Both the position numbers and the translations under genes were made by a program. Below the pieces are notes generated by a model. That model did not search any database. It saw only the letters and a list, made by a program, of their open reading frames with translations, and was not told where the DNA came from. 64,000 nucleotides of DNA from Deltaproteobacteria bacterium (GTDB lineage: Bacteria; Myxococcota_A; UBA9160; UBA4427): the NCBI GenBank assembly GCA_029261835.1, contig JAJDAO010000026.1, forward strand, positions 62,001 through 126,000, given 5' to 3'. Positions 43,083 to 52,031 of the stretch are shown in pieces. Position 1 is the stretch's first letter. Each line of letters opens with the position of its first letter.

Positions 43083-45545
43083 ATGCGCAAGTGCACCGTT
43101 GTGCTTCTCCTGATCGTCGTGGCAGCGTGGGCGGGAGGTGTCTGGGCCAAGGACGAGCTACCGCCCGGCTCGGTCCAGACCGAGGAGTCTTGGCCGGGCA
43201 TTGACATCCGTGACTCCGATGAGAAAGACATCGAAGTCTTGATCAGAGAGATCGAGGAGATGGTCGTCACGGCCCAAAAGCGCAGGTCTACGCTCAGGGA
43301 CACGGCCATCTCCATGTCTGTCTTCGGCGCGCAGACCATCGACATGCTGGGGATCAGCAACGCGCAGGATCTCACCAACTTCACGCCCAACGTCAGCATC
43401 GGGACCGGTTCCAAGGGAACCAACTTCTTCGTCACCTCCCGGGGCATCAGCATGGGCGATGTGGGAAATCTCTCGCGCGACTCCGCCACAGCGATCTATG
43501 TCGACGGCGTCTATTCTGGCATGACGATCGGCAACCTCATCGACGTAACGGATCTGGAGCGCATCGAGGTGCTGCGCGGTCCCCAGGGCGATCTCTACGG
43601 TCGCAACGCCAATGGCGGCGCCATCAATTTTCTCACCCGTAAGCCCTCCGGCACCTGGGGCTCGAAGGCGAGCCTGCAAGGAGGCAATGAGGGTCGTATC
43701 GATTTCCGTGGTGCCATCGACTTTCCGGTCTTCGGCGACGAGGGCTTCGTGGTGGACGAGAAGTTCGGCGCCCTCTCCGGCATGGCCAGCTTCGCCACCC
43801 TCAACCAGACGAGTGCCTTCTACGAGAACTCGGCCGGTCCCGATGTCCAGGACGAGAGTCGCCTCGTGGGTCGCCTGGTCATCCGCTACGTGAACGAGCA
43901 CTTTGAGGCCGACTATTCCTACGATCGCAACTACATCGACGAGCAGGGGCCGGAGATGCAGATGACGAAGTTCTACCCGGGCACGCGATTCCTGGACGGG
44001 ACCCTTCCGGTCACTCCAGGCTTCACCTCCGGTGTCAACATGCAACCCTACGAATCTCATACCCGAAGCGACCGCCGCGATCTGAACGGCGCGCCCCAGA
44101 ACGATACCGTCGACCTCCAGTCTCATTCGCTGACCATGGCCTACGAGTTCGAGGATCTCGGCTGCCTTGGGAGCGCAACCCTCAAGTCCATCACCGGCTA
44201 TCGCAGCAGCAATGCGATCGCCTACAACGATAGCGATGGAACTCCATTCTCGGTCTTCGAGACCAGGACCGACACAGAGCAGGACCAGGTCACCCAGGAG
44301 CTCAACTTCATCGGCGGCAATCGCTACGACTGGGGGCAGCTGGACTACACCATCGGTTACTTCTACTTCTACGAACAGGGCGAGTCTCTGGACTACCAGC
44401 TCGTCTTCCTTGACAGTGCCTTCGACGGAATCCCCACAGGCCTGCCTCCGCCAAACGCGATCCTAGACCTCGGGCAGCGGCAGGACTCCCGACCCGAGAT
44501 CGACAACCAGGCACACGCCGTCTACGGCCACTGGGACTACACGCCGCCGATCTTGGACGATCGCATCGCGCTCGAGTTCGGCGTCCGCTACACGTACGAG
44601 AACCGCGGCATTGCCAAGAGCATAACGAGCGGACCGACGCTCCTGACACGAACGACAGCGAGCAAGACCTTCGATGCCGTGACTCCGAAGGGAACCGTCC
44701 GGGCCCGGGTGACCGATGAGCTGAACGCCTACTTCACCATCTCGCGCGGCTTCACCTCGGGTGGCTTCAACGCTCGGGCCAACAGTGCCGATCCCAACGC
44801 TCTCACATACGTGGGCAAGGCGTACAAGCCGGAGTTCGTGACGAACTTCGAGGGCGGCCTCAAGTTCCGTGGCCTGAACAACCGGGTTGGTTTGAACGTG
44901 GCGGCCTTCTTCATGGACTACAAAGACATGCAGCGGACCTTCCTCAGGCTCGAGCCGGGCCCCCCCCTGAGCATCACCACCGGCATTACCAACGTAGGCG
45001 AGGCGGAGATTGCGGGCATGGAGATCCAGCTGCAGACCATGCCGATCGACAACCTCATGATCGACGCGACCTACGGCCTGACCTCCGCTGAATACATCGA
45101 GTTCATCGATTTCATCCCGGGCGGCGGGGGGGCGCAAAGGAACTTTGCCGACGAGCGGGCATTCGCCACCACGCCCAAGCACAACTTCAGCGTGGGGGTG
45201 CAATACTGGTTCACTCAGCTCGAGCACGTCGAGATCGTTCCGCGCATCGATTACTACTGGCAGGATGAGACGTGCTTCCAGAACTGCGACAACCCCGATG
45301 CAGATCAGAACGCCTACGGGCTCCTCAGTGCACGTCTGTCCATCCAGGGATACGAGCTGCCGCGGAACATGGGTACGCTGAGCGCCATCATCTGGGGCCA
45401 GAACCTGCTCGACCGCAGCTATGCGACCTTGGCGATCGACTTCAATACCAATACGGCGGGCACATTCTCCTGGATCACGAAGCACTTCGGCAAGCCACGG
45501 ACCTTCGGCGGGACCCTCATCTGGCGGTTCGGCAGCTTCTTGTGA
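43083..45545 (+). CDS. TonB-dependent outer-membrane receptor
   Basis: An 820-residue receptor. GGAGG at 43068-43072 precedes ATG 43083 by ten bases (a GTG at 43080 is possible). Signal peptide MRKCTVVLLLIVVAAWAGGVWA. A classical TonB box IEEMVVTAQKR comes just before the plug (AISMSVFGAQTIDMLGI, DLERIEVLRGPQGDLYGRNANGGAINFLTRKP). The barrel ends FGGTLIWRFGSF with a terminal aromatic. It is of the large catabolic-receptor type often found with degradation genes for steroids, terpenoids or aromatics. Placement after the ligase/LLM genes suggests uptake of the same substrate; the ligand is unknown. Confidence 0.95.
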   Translation: MRKCTVVLLLIVVAAWAGGVWAKDELPPGSVQTEESWPGIDIRDSDEKDIEVLIREIEEMVVTAQKRRSTLRDTAISMSVFGAQTIDMLGISNAQDLTNFTPNVSIGTGSKGTNFFVTSRGISMGDVGNLSRDSATAIYVDGVYSGMTIGNLIDVTDLERIEVLRGPQGDLYGRNANGGAINFLTRKPSGTWGSKASLQGGNEGRIDFRGAIDFPVFGDEGFVVDEKFGALSGMASFATLNQTSAFYENSAGPDVQDESRLVGRLVIRYVNEHFEADYSYDRNYIDEQGPEMQMTKFYPGTRFLDGTLPVTPGFTSGVNMQPYESHTRSDRRDLNGAPQNDTVDLQSHSLTMAYEFEDLGCLGSATLKSITGYRSSNAIAYNDSDGTPFSVFETRTDTEQDQVTQELNFIGGNRYDWGQLDYTIGYFYFYEQGESLDYQLVFLDSAFDGIPTGLPPPNAILDLGQRQDSRPEIDNQAHAVYGHWDYTPPILDDRIALEFGVRYTYENRGIAKSITSGPTLLTRTTASKTFDAVTPKGTVRARVTDELNAYFTISRGFTSGGFNARANSADPNALTYVGKAYKPEFVTNFEGGLKFRGLNNRVGLNVAAFFMDYKDMQRTFLRLEPGPPLSITTGITNVGEAEIAGMEIQLQTMPIDNLMIDATYGLTSAEYIEFIDFIPGGGGAQRNFADERAFATTPKHNFSVGVQYWFTQLEHVEIVPRIDYYWQDETCFQNCDNPDADQNAYGLLSARLSIQGYELPRNMGTLSAIIWGQNLLDRSYATLAIDFNTNTAGTFSWITKHFGKPRTFGGTLIWRFGSFL

Positions 45546-45607
45546 TCAAGCCGGGAGTCGAGGAGCAGCCCGCAGCACGTTCGCCGCGACTACGCTGCAC
45601 GTTCTGA

Positions 45608-46720
45608 CTACAGACTTTCGTGCGCAATCTCGGAGAGCTTGACGATCCGGCACAAGGGCTCGGGGTGGGCGTCGGCCAGGACCCAGCGGACGGCCATGGT
45701 TCCGTGGTCGTGTCCCGCTGTGTCGATCCAGTTGGGATGCCCCGGATCTCGCTGGGCGACTACGAGCTGCAACGCACCGTCGGCTTGGAGCTCCGCTTGG
45801 CCGCTGTTGATGTGGACGCGGCGAAAATCGTAGTCGAGGGACTCGGCCCAGATGTTGCCCAGCTGGAAGTTCCAGTAGCGGCAGTTCGGGGGCGTGACTT
45901 CGATGACCAGGGCCTCGTCGGGCCCGAGCTCCCACACGCCCAGCCAGATGCGGATGTTCGGGTCACCACCCAGAAGTCGGTGGTTTTCGGCATCGGGGAG
46001 GTGGAAGGCGTTGACCGGCGCCTTCTTGCGCATGTCGCGCACCCAGTCGGCAAACCACGACGCGCATCCGATGGCGTACATCGCCGATCCGTTCAGTAGC
46101 GCCGGTACACGGTCGGCGGTCAGCGGCGGCGGCGGCCCCTCGGCATCGAGGCACTCGATCTGTGCCTGGACGGGGTTCTCCTTGGAACGATCGACAAAGG
46201 TCTGTCGCAGCAGGATCTGGGATGTGTCGGGGCTCATGCGAAGCCAATTGCCGGAGTGCTGCTTCTGGCTCGCGATGATCTCGAAGCTGCCGTCTTCGTT
46301 GAGCTCCAGCTCGGAGTCGTTGAGGTGCCCAGCGCCCCCCGAGATCTTGTCGGGGGCCGAGAAGCCCAGATTCTGCGCCGCGAAGCTCATGTAGTTGATC
46401 GTTCCGCGCGTGCCTCGAATCCGGTACGTGTAGTCGGGGCTCACGCTGGCGCTCAGGTACCAGTTGTCCGGGTTGTCGAGCCCCATCTTCACCAGCTCCG
46501 GCATAGAGCGAAAGGTCGGATGCTCGGGCCCTTCGCGCTCCCCGAAAGCCAGGCTGCCGGCCCGCAGCAGGCGCAGCAGGTAGCGGTGCCCCTCGGCGCG
46601 ATCAAAGGTAGAACGCGCCAGATCGTCGCGGAGCAGCACGTCACCCGCCTTCTTCAGGAGATCGCAGAACTCGATCCAGGCTTCAGCGCTGTTCACCTTC
46701 TCAGTGGCATCGTTGGCCAT
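45608..46720 (-). CDS. DUF1214-type protein
   Basis: A 370-residue protein. The C-terminal third (PNCRYWNFQLGNIWAESLDYDFRRVHINSGQA, then LVVAQRDPGHPNWIDTAGHDHGTMAVRW) matches the DUF1214 pattern as I know it, a beta-sandwich domain of unknown function common in bacterial catabolic gene clusters. No signal peptide. It is 36 bases downstream of a sulfotransferase and in the same operon; this pairing suggests a shared pathway. It is convergent with the TonB receptor. Function unassigned. Confidence 0.82.
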   Translation of the reverse strand: MANDATEKVNSAEAWIEFCDLLKKAGDVLLRDDLARSTFDRAEGHRYLLRLLRAGSLAFGEREGPEHPTFRSMPELVKMGLDNPDNWYLSASVSPDYTYRIRGTRGTINYMSFAAQNLGFSAPDKISGGAGHLNDSELELNEDGSFEIIASQKQHSGNWLRMSPDTSQILLRQTFVDRSKENPVQAQIECLDAEGPPPPLTADRVPALLNGSAMYAIGCASWFADWVRDMRKKAPVNAFHLPDAENHRLLGGDPNIRIWLGVWELGPDEALVIEVTPPNCRYWNFQLGNIWAESLDYDFRRVHINSGQAELQADGALQLVVAQRDPGHPNWIDTAGHDHGTMAVRWVLADAHPEPLCRIVKLSEIAHESL

Positions 46721-46756
46721 GGTGGTCTCCCCGCCCGCGCCCTGGCGCGAGCGTTT

Positions 46757-47905
46757 CTAGCCCGCGTCGATCTCGAAGCGGGAGATGTAGTCCGCGAAGC
46801 GAACGCGGACTCGGTCTGCGTCCAGGCCGAACTCTTCGAGCCCGTAGCTGTGCCGTCCGTGCTTGCCCTTCGGGTTGGCGTCCGTATGCGCTTGCAGCGC
46901 ACCTCGAATCTCGTCGTCGAGAGGCATGCCAAACTGGCCGTAGATCCGCTGGGCGACGCCCAGCGGATCCTCCACAAAGTCGTCGTGCTTCATGTCCACA
47001 AAGCGAGCCGGGTCACACTGATCGCGAACCCGAAGGCCTAATTCCAGGGAAGTCGCGTAGAAATCCATCACGCGCGGCCCTACCTCCTTCTTGTCGATTT
47101 CGAGGCCCTGCATGAGCGCGTGTGTCATGCTGCACATGGATGCGATACACACAGTCGGCTCGCGGTGACTCCACACGATGGAAACATCTGGAAACAACTC
47201 GATCAAGCTGTCGATGGCCCACATATGTGCGGGCGCCTTGAGGAGCCAGCGCTCGCCGGGACGCTGCCAGTCGAGCAGCTGGAGAAGAACGCGGTAGTAG
47301 CGGTACATGGGCCCAAGATCCTGCTTGCGATACCAGGACGCATAGGGCTCGAGCAAGATTTCGACGCCGTGGTGAACCCCGCCCAGGGAGAGCGCGTGGA
47401 GGAGCACGCACTCTTCAGGCGTGTCCGCACTGACAAAGTGAATCTTGCTGAACTCGGGGTTCGTCTTGTGCTGCTCTTCGCAGAAGCTCTTGATTGCGAG
47501 GTACCGGGGATCCACAGCGCCGGGCTCCAGACCCTCCGCCGGGTCCGGGAACTGGGCCTCCCACAGCAGGAGGGGGCGCGCCGCCGGGTCCACGGCCAGT
47601 AGGTTGAAGAGCGCCGAAGTGCCCGAGCGCGGCATCCCCGTGAGCACCATGGGCTTCGGGACGGGCCGCTCTGCGATCTCGGGATGCTTGCGAAGAGCCT
47701 CCTGCACCCGCAGCCGAGTCGCCAGGAGCCCGAGCACTCGCCCGCGGTTGCGCTGGCGGCCGCGCTCGTCCCACGCATTGCAGTCATAGGTTTCGCACAG
47801 CACCGCGAGGGCTTCGCGAAAGTCGTCCGCTCCAAAGTCCGACAGGCCCGCTGCAGACTGCGCTTCCTTCATCAGAGCTTCGGGGTCGAAGCTTGCGTCG
47901 GACAT
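46757..47905 (-). CDS. cytoplasmic sulfotransferase family protein
   Basis: A 382-residue Sulfotransfer_3-type enzyme. The phosphosulfate loop is MVLTGMPRSGTSALFNLLAVD (about residues 85-105), and the 3'-phosphate region is DVSIVWSHREPTVCIASMC. A purine-rich ribosome site (GGAAGAGGGG) precedes the ATG. Unlike the protein at 8588 there is no N-terminal anchor. It lies between a MarR regulator (upstream, 32 bases) and a DUF1214 gene (downstream). Acceptor unknown. The three-gene unit MarR-sulfotransferase-DUF1214 is probably controlled by the MarR and its inverted repeat. Confidence 0.9.
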   Translation of the reverse strand: MSDASFDPEALMKEAQSAAGLSDFGADDFREALAVLCETYDCNAWDERGRQRNRGRVLGLLATRLRVQEALRKHPEIAERPVPKPMVLTGMPRSGTSALFNLLAVDPAARPLLLWEAQFPDPAEGLEPGAVDPRYLAIKSFCEEQHKTNPEFSKIHFVSADTPEECVLLHALSLGGVHHGVEILLEPYASWYRKQDLGPMYRYYRVLLQLLDWQRPGERWLLKAPAHMWAIDSLIELFPDVSIVWSHREPTVCIASMCSMTHALMQGLEIDKKEVGPRVMDFYATSLELGLRVRDQCDPARFVDMKHDDFVEDPLGVAQRIYGQFGMPLDDEIRGALQAHTDANPKGKHGRHSYGLEEFGLDADRVRVRFADYISRFEIDAG

Positions 47906-47937
47906 TTCCCCTCTTCCTTTCAGAGTTCCTTTCGGAG

Positions 47938-48534
47938 TTAGAGACCGGTCCGCCGCCTGCTCTCGCTGCTCTTGCGGGATCCATCAGATGCGCGAACGCG
48001 CGTGGCTGAATGGGGGTGCTCCGAAAAGAGACTGATCAGTCCATCGAGCTCGCGCTTGAGTCGATCGCGCTTGGCTTTGCCCAGAGGTTCGAGCAGCTCG
48101 GATTGCGCGGACTGCACCGCCTCGAAGGAGCGTTCGGCGATCTCCCGCCCCGTCGATGTGAGCACGACATCGGAGCGGCGGCCGTCCTCCGCACAAGATT
48201 CGCGCTCCACCAAGCCTTCCTGCTCGAGCTTCCCGAGGATGCGCGTCATGCCCGCCGACGTCTGGCCCACGCTGTAGCGGAGTTCGGTGGGCGATCGGCG
48301 GCAGTCCGGAGCCGAGATGCGCAACATGGTGAGCGTGGTCCACTCGGCGAAATTCAGCTGAAAGTGTGCGAGCACGCTGGTTTTCAAGGTCGCTACCCAG
48401 CGCGCCAGGGTCTCGAGTCGTCCGACTAGCTCAATGGCCCCCGAGTCCACCGAAGGGAGGATCTCGCGCCACGCGAGGGCTGTCTCTTCGAGCAAGGCAG
48501 ACAGGTCTTTGGGTTGGCTGGTCGGGTCAGGCAA
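47938..48534 (-). CDS. MarR family transcriptional regulator
   Basis: A 198-residue MarR protein starting with TTG 48534, which is supported by a strong GGAGGG six bases upstream. The HTH is AEWTTLTMLRISAPDCRRSPTELRYSVGQTSAGMTRILGKLEQEGLVERE with the wing SCAEDGRRSDVVLTSTG. First gene of the MarR-sulfotransferase-DUF1214 run. An inverted repeat at 48576-48595 is 40 bases upstream and is a likely operator. Confidence 0.92.
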   Translation of the reverse strand: MPDPTSQPKDLSALLEETALAWREILPSVDSGAIELVGRLETLARWVATLKTSVLAHFQLNFAEWTTLTMLRISAPDCRRSPTELRYSVGQTSAGMTRILGKLEQEGLVERESCAEDGRRSDVVLTSTGREIAERSFEAVQSAQSELLEPLGKAKRDRLKRELDGLISLFSEHPHSATRVRASDGSRKSSESRRRTGL

Positions 48535-48575
48535 TGGGGGCCCTCCGAATCGAGGGCTCAGGATATCACTAATCT

Positions 48576-48595
48576 AGATAGCTAGCTACCTATCT
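48576..48595. promoter_or_regulatory. inverted repeat, MarR operator candidate
   Basis: AGATAG (48576-48581) and CTATCT (48590-48595) are inverted arms around eight bases, and TAGCTAGCTA at 48579-48588 is itself a perfect ten-base palindrome. The patch is A+T-rich in high-GC surroundings and lies 42 bases before the TTG of the MarR gene. Confidence 0.5.
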
Positions 48596-48730
48596 TAATC
48601 GCTCCCTGCCCCTCTTCCATGTCCGATATCCCTGTCTCCACAGCACCGCTGCGCCTTCTGCCGTCTTCGACTGTGCCCGCCGGGCACTCGAGCACTTCGG
48701 GATTGCCTGATCGCTCGAGCGGCCCGGAGA

Positions 48731-49483
48731 TTACTGCGCCGGGACGCGCGGGGCGTTCGCGACGGTCACGACTTCGCCCGCGCTCTTGGGGTCGCGGATC
48801 AGCTCAAGCACGCTGGCCGCGATGTCGTCGGTGCTGAGCATCTCGAGGGCGTCGATGATCGGCTGTAGCCACCCGGCCGGCCCGCCGGTGCCCGTCTCCT
48901 GCACCATTTCGGTCGCGACGAGGCCCGGGCACACACAGCTCACACGCACGCCGTGGCTGTCTTCGAGCGGCTTGCACGAGCGCGTGAAGTTGACGATGCC
49001 CGCTTTCGTCGCGGCGTAGACCGCCTGCGGCGGTAGCGGCGTGAAGGCGGCGCCGGATGCCGTGTTGACGATGGCGCCGCCGCCACTGCGCCGCATCGGC
49101 TCCAGCGCGAGCTGCGTCCCAAGAATGACTCCGCGCAGGTTCACGTCGACAATCGCACCGGCGCGCTCCGTCGACACCTCGGGCCAGGGGGTCGTGCCCT
49201 CGCCGATTCCCGCGTTGTTGTGCAGAATGTGCAGCCCGCCGAACCGCTCTTCGGTCTCGGAAAACAGCTGCCGCAGGGCGTCGGCTTCGGCAACGTCGGT
49301 CTCGAGCACGAGCGCCTCGGCACCCGCCGTGCGAACCAACTTCGCCGTCTCCTGCGAGAGCGTGGCCCGCACGTCGGCGAGAACGACCGCACGGGCCCCT
49401 TCCGTGGCCAGCGCAAGCGCGGTCGCGCGCCCTATCCCGCGAGCGGCACCCGTGACGATCGCAACCTTGCCCGAAACCTCCAT
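48731..49483 (-). CDS. short-chain dehydrogenase/reductase
   Basis: A 250-residue classical SDR. Cofactor motif VAIVTGAARGIGRATALALA (about residues 7-26), the NNAG motif ILHNNAGIGEG, and the catalytic YxxxK in YAATKAGIVNFTR with an upstream Ser in IVNTASGAAF. The Asp in VVLADV suggests preference for NAD(H). It should oxidise an alcohol or reduce a ketone in the catabolic pathways around it. It is alone between a MarR gene and an acyl-CoA ligase on the same strand. Confidence 0.93.
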   Translation of the reverse strand: MEVSGKVAIVTGAARGIGRATALALATEGARAVVLADVRATLSQETAKLVRTAGAEALVLETDVAEADALRQLFSETEERFGGLHILHNNAGIGEGTTPWPEVSTERAGAIVDVNLRGVILGTQLALEPMRRSGGGAIVNTASGAAFTPLPPQAVYAATKAGIVNFTRSCKPLEDSHGVRVSCVCPGLVATEMVQETGTGGPAGWLQPIIDALEMLSTDDIAASVLELIRDPKSAGEVVTVANAPRVPAQ

Positions 49484-49598
49484 ATGTCGTTCTCCCGCTC
49501 GTGCTGGCTATGCCTGTCATCCGCCCGCGATATCACGAACTTCCACCAGACTCAGACCGATTGCCTCAGCGCCAATCTCAGCTGCTGTTACATCCACC

Positions 49599-51227
49599 CT
49601 ACTGAACCTCGCACTCACCCGACAGAGCGATCTTGAGCGCACCCTTGTAATCCGGTTTGCCATTGGGTGCTCTAGGCACTTCAGCAACGGTATGCAAGGC
49701 ACGGGGAATCTTGTAACCCGCCACATGGTTGCGAGCCTCCTGCTGCACATCTTTCAGCGTTAGCGTCTTGTCGCCACGTGTCGATACCACCGCCGTAACC
49801 TTGCTCCCCAAGCGTTCATCTGGGGTCGCCACTACCAACGCATCCAGAATACCCGGGTGCGCCTTGAGTGCCTCTTCGACCTCCTCTGGAAAGATCTTCT
49901 CTCCACCAGAGTTGATACAGTTGGACCCCCGACCAAACACAGTGATCGTGTCGTCTTCCTCCAGCTTGGCCTCGTCGCCTGTCAACAGCCAGGTTCTTCC
50001 ATCGACCTCCACGAAACTCTTGGCCGTCTTCGCTGGATCGTTGTAATAGCCAACCGGAATATGTCCAGCCCGGGAGAAGATGCCCGTCTCGCCCGGCTTG
50101 GCGTGACGCATGGGCGCTTCGTTCTCCATGACCACACCCATGAACTCGGCTCTACTGACATTACCCAGACCCTTTTGGGCGCTGCGATTGCCGCTGTCCA
50201 TACCGAGGTTGCCCGACTCTGAAGAACCGAACGCGTTCGAAATGAATACATTGGGAAACTTCAGCTTGAACGCCTCTTGCTTGGACTTCGAGAAGACAGC
50301 ACCACCAGAACCAATACTGAAGACCGAGCTCAGATCCCAACGTCCCGGGTTGGCATCGAGGGCGTCCAACAACGGAATGGCCATGGCGTCGCCCACAATT
50401 GACACCGAACTGACCTTCTCGCGTTCAACCAGGTCCCACACGTGTTCGCCACACAACGAGCGCTGTTCGTTGAGCACAACCGTGCCGCCGCCCAACAGCT
50501 GGATACAGGCGTACCACCAACATGCGCCATGCATCAATGGGGCGAGCGCGATGCCTCGAATTGGCGTCTCGGGCATCCGTCCAACAATATCAGTGGGCTG
50601 CTCGCAGGGACCCAAGGGCGAGAACCATCCACCGCCTCCCATAGCCGCGAAGAACAGCGACTTGTGGGGCCACATCACACCCTTGGGCATACCGGTAGTA
50701 CCGCCGGTGTAGAGAATGAAGAGGTCATCATCGCTGCGCTCGGCGAAGTCTCGCGCGTCGCTCCGCCCCTGCAACGCGGCTTCGTACTCAATTGCATCGA
50801 TTACCGACAGGTCAGCATCACTGCCATCGTCAACGGCTATGAACACCTCTAGATCCGGCACCGAGGCCCTGATTGAAGCAACGTGCGGGACAAACTCTCG
50901 GTTGTGGATGCAGGCCGCTAGATTGGCGTTATCAAGAATGTACAGCAGCTCTTCTTCAACGTAGCGATAGTTCACATTGATTGGCACTGCGCGTATCTTG
51001 AAACAGGCCAGCATGCCTTCCAGGTATTCGTTGCAATTGTACGTGTAGAGACCCACGTGATCGCCAGCGCCGATGCCGCAGTCCGCCAAGTAATGCGCTA
51101 GCTGATTCGCGCGGGCTTCCAACTGCTGGTAAGTCGCCCTGTCGTCCCCACACACTATCGCGTCGCGCTCTCCCACCTCATCGGCTACCTGTTCATATAG
51201 ATCAGCTAGATTGAAATGTCTGGCCAT
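49599..51227 (-). CDS. AMP-dependent acyl-CoA synthetase, low-GC
   Basis: A 542-residue ANL enzyme. The P-loop is FILYTGGTTGMPKGVMW (Gly for the usual Ser), with the A5 region SNAFGSSESGNLGMD, the hinge region WLLTGDEAKLEEDDTITVFGRG, the A8 motif CINSGGEKIFPEEVEEAL and the catalytic Lys region APNGKPDYKGALK. It activates a carboxylic acid to a CoA thioester. G+C is low for this window (hand count of one line gives 50%), as for the OYE gene, so transfer from a lower-GC donor is likely. It lies upstream of the SDR on the same strand. Confidence 0.92.
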   Translation of the reverse strand: MARHFNLADLYEQVADEVGERDAIVCGDDRATYQQLEARANQLAHYLADCGIGAGDHVGLYTYNCNEYLEGMLACFKIRAVPINVNYRYVEEELLYILDNANLAACIHNREFVPHVASIRASVPDLEVFIAVDDGSDADLSVIDAIEYEAALQGRSDARDFAERSDDDLFILYTGGTTGMPKGVMWPHKSLFFAAMGGGGWFSPLGPCEQPTDIVGRMPETPIRGIALAPLMHGACWWYACIQLLGGGTVVLNEQRSLCGEHVWDLVEREKVSSVSIVGDAMAIPLLDALDANPGRWDLSSVFSIGSGGAVFSKSKQEAFKLKFPNVFISNAFGSSESGNLGMDSGNRSAQKGLGNVSRAEFMGVVMENEAPMRHAKPGETGIFSRAGHIPVGYYNDPAKTAKSFVEVDGRTWLLTGDEAKLEEDDTITVFGRGSNCINSGGEKIFPEEVEEALKAHPGILDALVVATPDERLGSKVTAVVSTRGDKTLTLKDVQQEARNHVAGYKIPRALHTVAEVPRAPNGKPDYKGALKIALSGECEVQ

Positions 51228-51326
51228 ATCAACACCTGTTCAAGTCCTTTGTCTGTTCATCCACACTGGAACTGTGAGGCGCCCCGGGCCCCGATCACGA
51301 GCATCAACGCAACGAGGATGCTTGCG

Positions 51327-51986
51327 TCAGGATTCCAGCCCGAGGCGACGCATGAGAGTTTCCTCGAGGATCTCCAGGTGGGTCGCGGTGAAGTCTGCTC
51401 CAGGAAACAAGATGGACTCCGCCGCGATCCCGCTCAACACCATGAAGGCAAAGCGCTGGGCGGCCTGCAGCTGCCGCCGCGGCAAAGCGAGGTCACCGAA
51501 CAGATCCTTCCAGATGCGCTCCAGGGTGCGGGCCGCGTACGCGGACCACGCCTCGTCGGCCTCGCGGCGCGTGCGCCCGCGGCCCAGCTGAATCTCGAGA
51601 AAGGCCCGGTAACGCGGCCCACGCAGCAGCTCGCGGCAACGCGCCATCAAGGCCCTCACCCGCCGCGCGGGATCTGGCTCCGCATCGCCCAGGCCCATGA
51701 GGGCCTGCTCGAAGCCCGAAAGCGAGTGCTCGAGCACCGCATCCAGGATCGAGTCCTTGTCGCCGTAGTGGTGCTGCATGGCGCCCCAGCTCACGCCGGC
51801 GCGCTGCGCGATGGCGCTCATCGTGGCGCCGCGAAAGCCCAGCTCCGCCACGCACTCGGTAGCAGCGGCCACCACCCGCGCGCGGGTCTCGGCGCTGCGC
51901 TCCTCCTGAGTCCGACGCGCGCGTTGTCGCACGGGCGCCCGACTCTGCTCCGTGCGCGCCCTCGCGCCATGACTTTGCTGCGCCAT
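51327..51986 (-). CDS. TetR family transcriptional regulator
   Basis: A 219-residue TetR protein with HTH TRARVVAAATECVAELGFRGATMSAIAQRAGVSWGAMQHHYGDKDSILDAVLEH. The SWGAxQHHYGDKDS stretch is close to the TetR at 31819 (TWGAVAHHFGDKDS), so the two are paralogues. It lies 42 bases downstream of the nitronate monooxygenase gene on the same strand and has a long inverted repeat in that gap, suggesting that it controls itself and perhaps the enzyme. Confidence 0.93.
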   Translation of the reverse strand: MAQQSHGARARTEQSRAPVRQRARRTQEERSAETRARVVAAATECVAELGFRGATMSAIAQRAGVSWGAMQHHYGDKDSILDAVLEHSLSGFEQALMGLGDAEPDPARRVRALMARCRELLRGPRYRAFLEIQLGRGRTRREADEAWSAYAARTLERIWKDLFGDLALPRRQLQAAQRFAFMVLSGIAAESILFPGADFTATHLEILEETLMRRLGLES

Positions 51987-52006
51987 TCGAGCCGCTACTC
52001 CCCTGT

Positions 52007-52031
52007 TAGGAGTCTGCCGAGTAGACTCCTA
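52007..52031. promoter_or_regulatory. inverted repeat overlapping a stop codon, TetR operator or hairpin
   Basis: TAGGAGTCT (52007-52015) and AGACTCCTA (52023-52031) are perfect nine-base arms with a seven-base spacer. The right arm includes the stop codon of the nitronate monooxygenase gene, and the left arm is about 20 bases before the TetR start. It may be the TetR operator, or an RNA hairpin ending or attenuating the upstream transcript. Confidence 0.6.

Noticed and set aside
45546-45607. Terminator between the convergent TonB receptor and DUF1214 genes
   Set aside because: No stable G+C-rich hairpin followed by a T-run could be seen.
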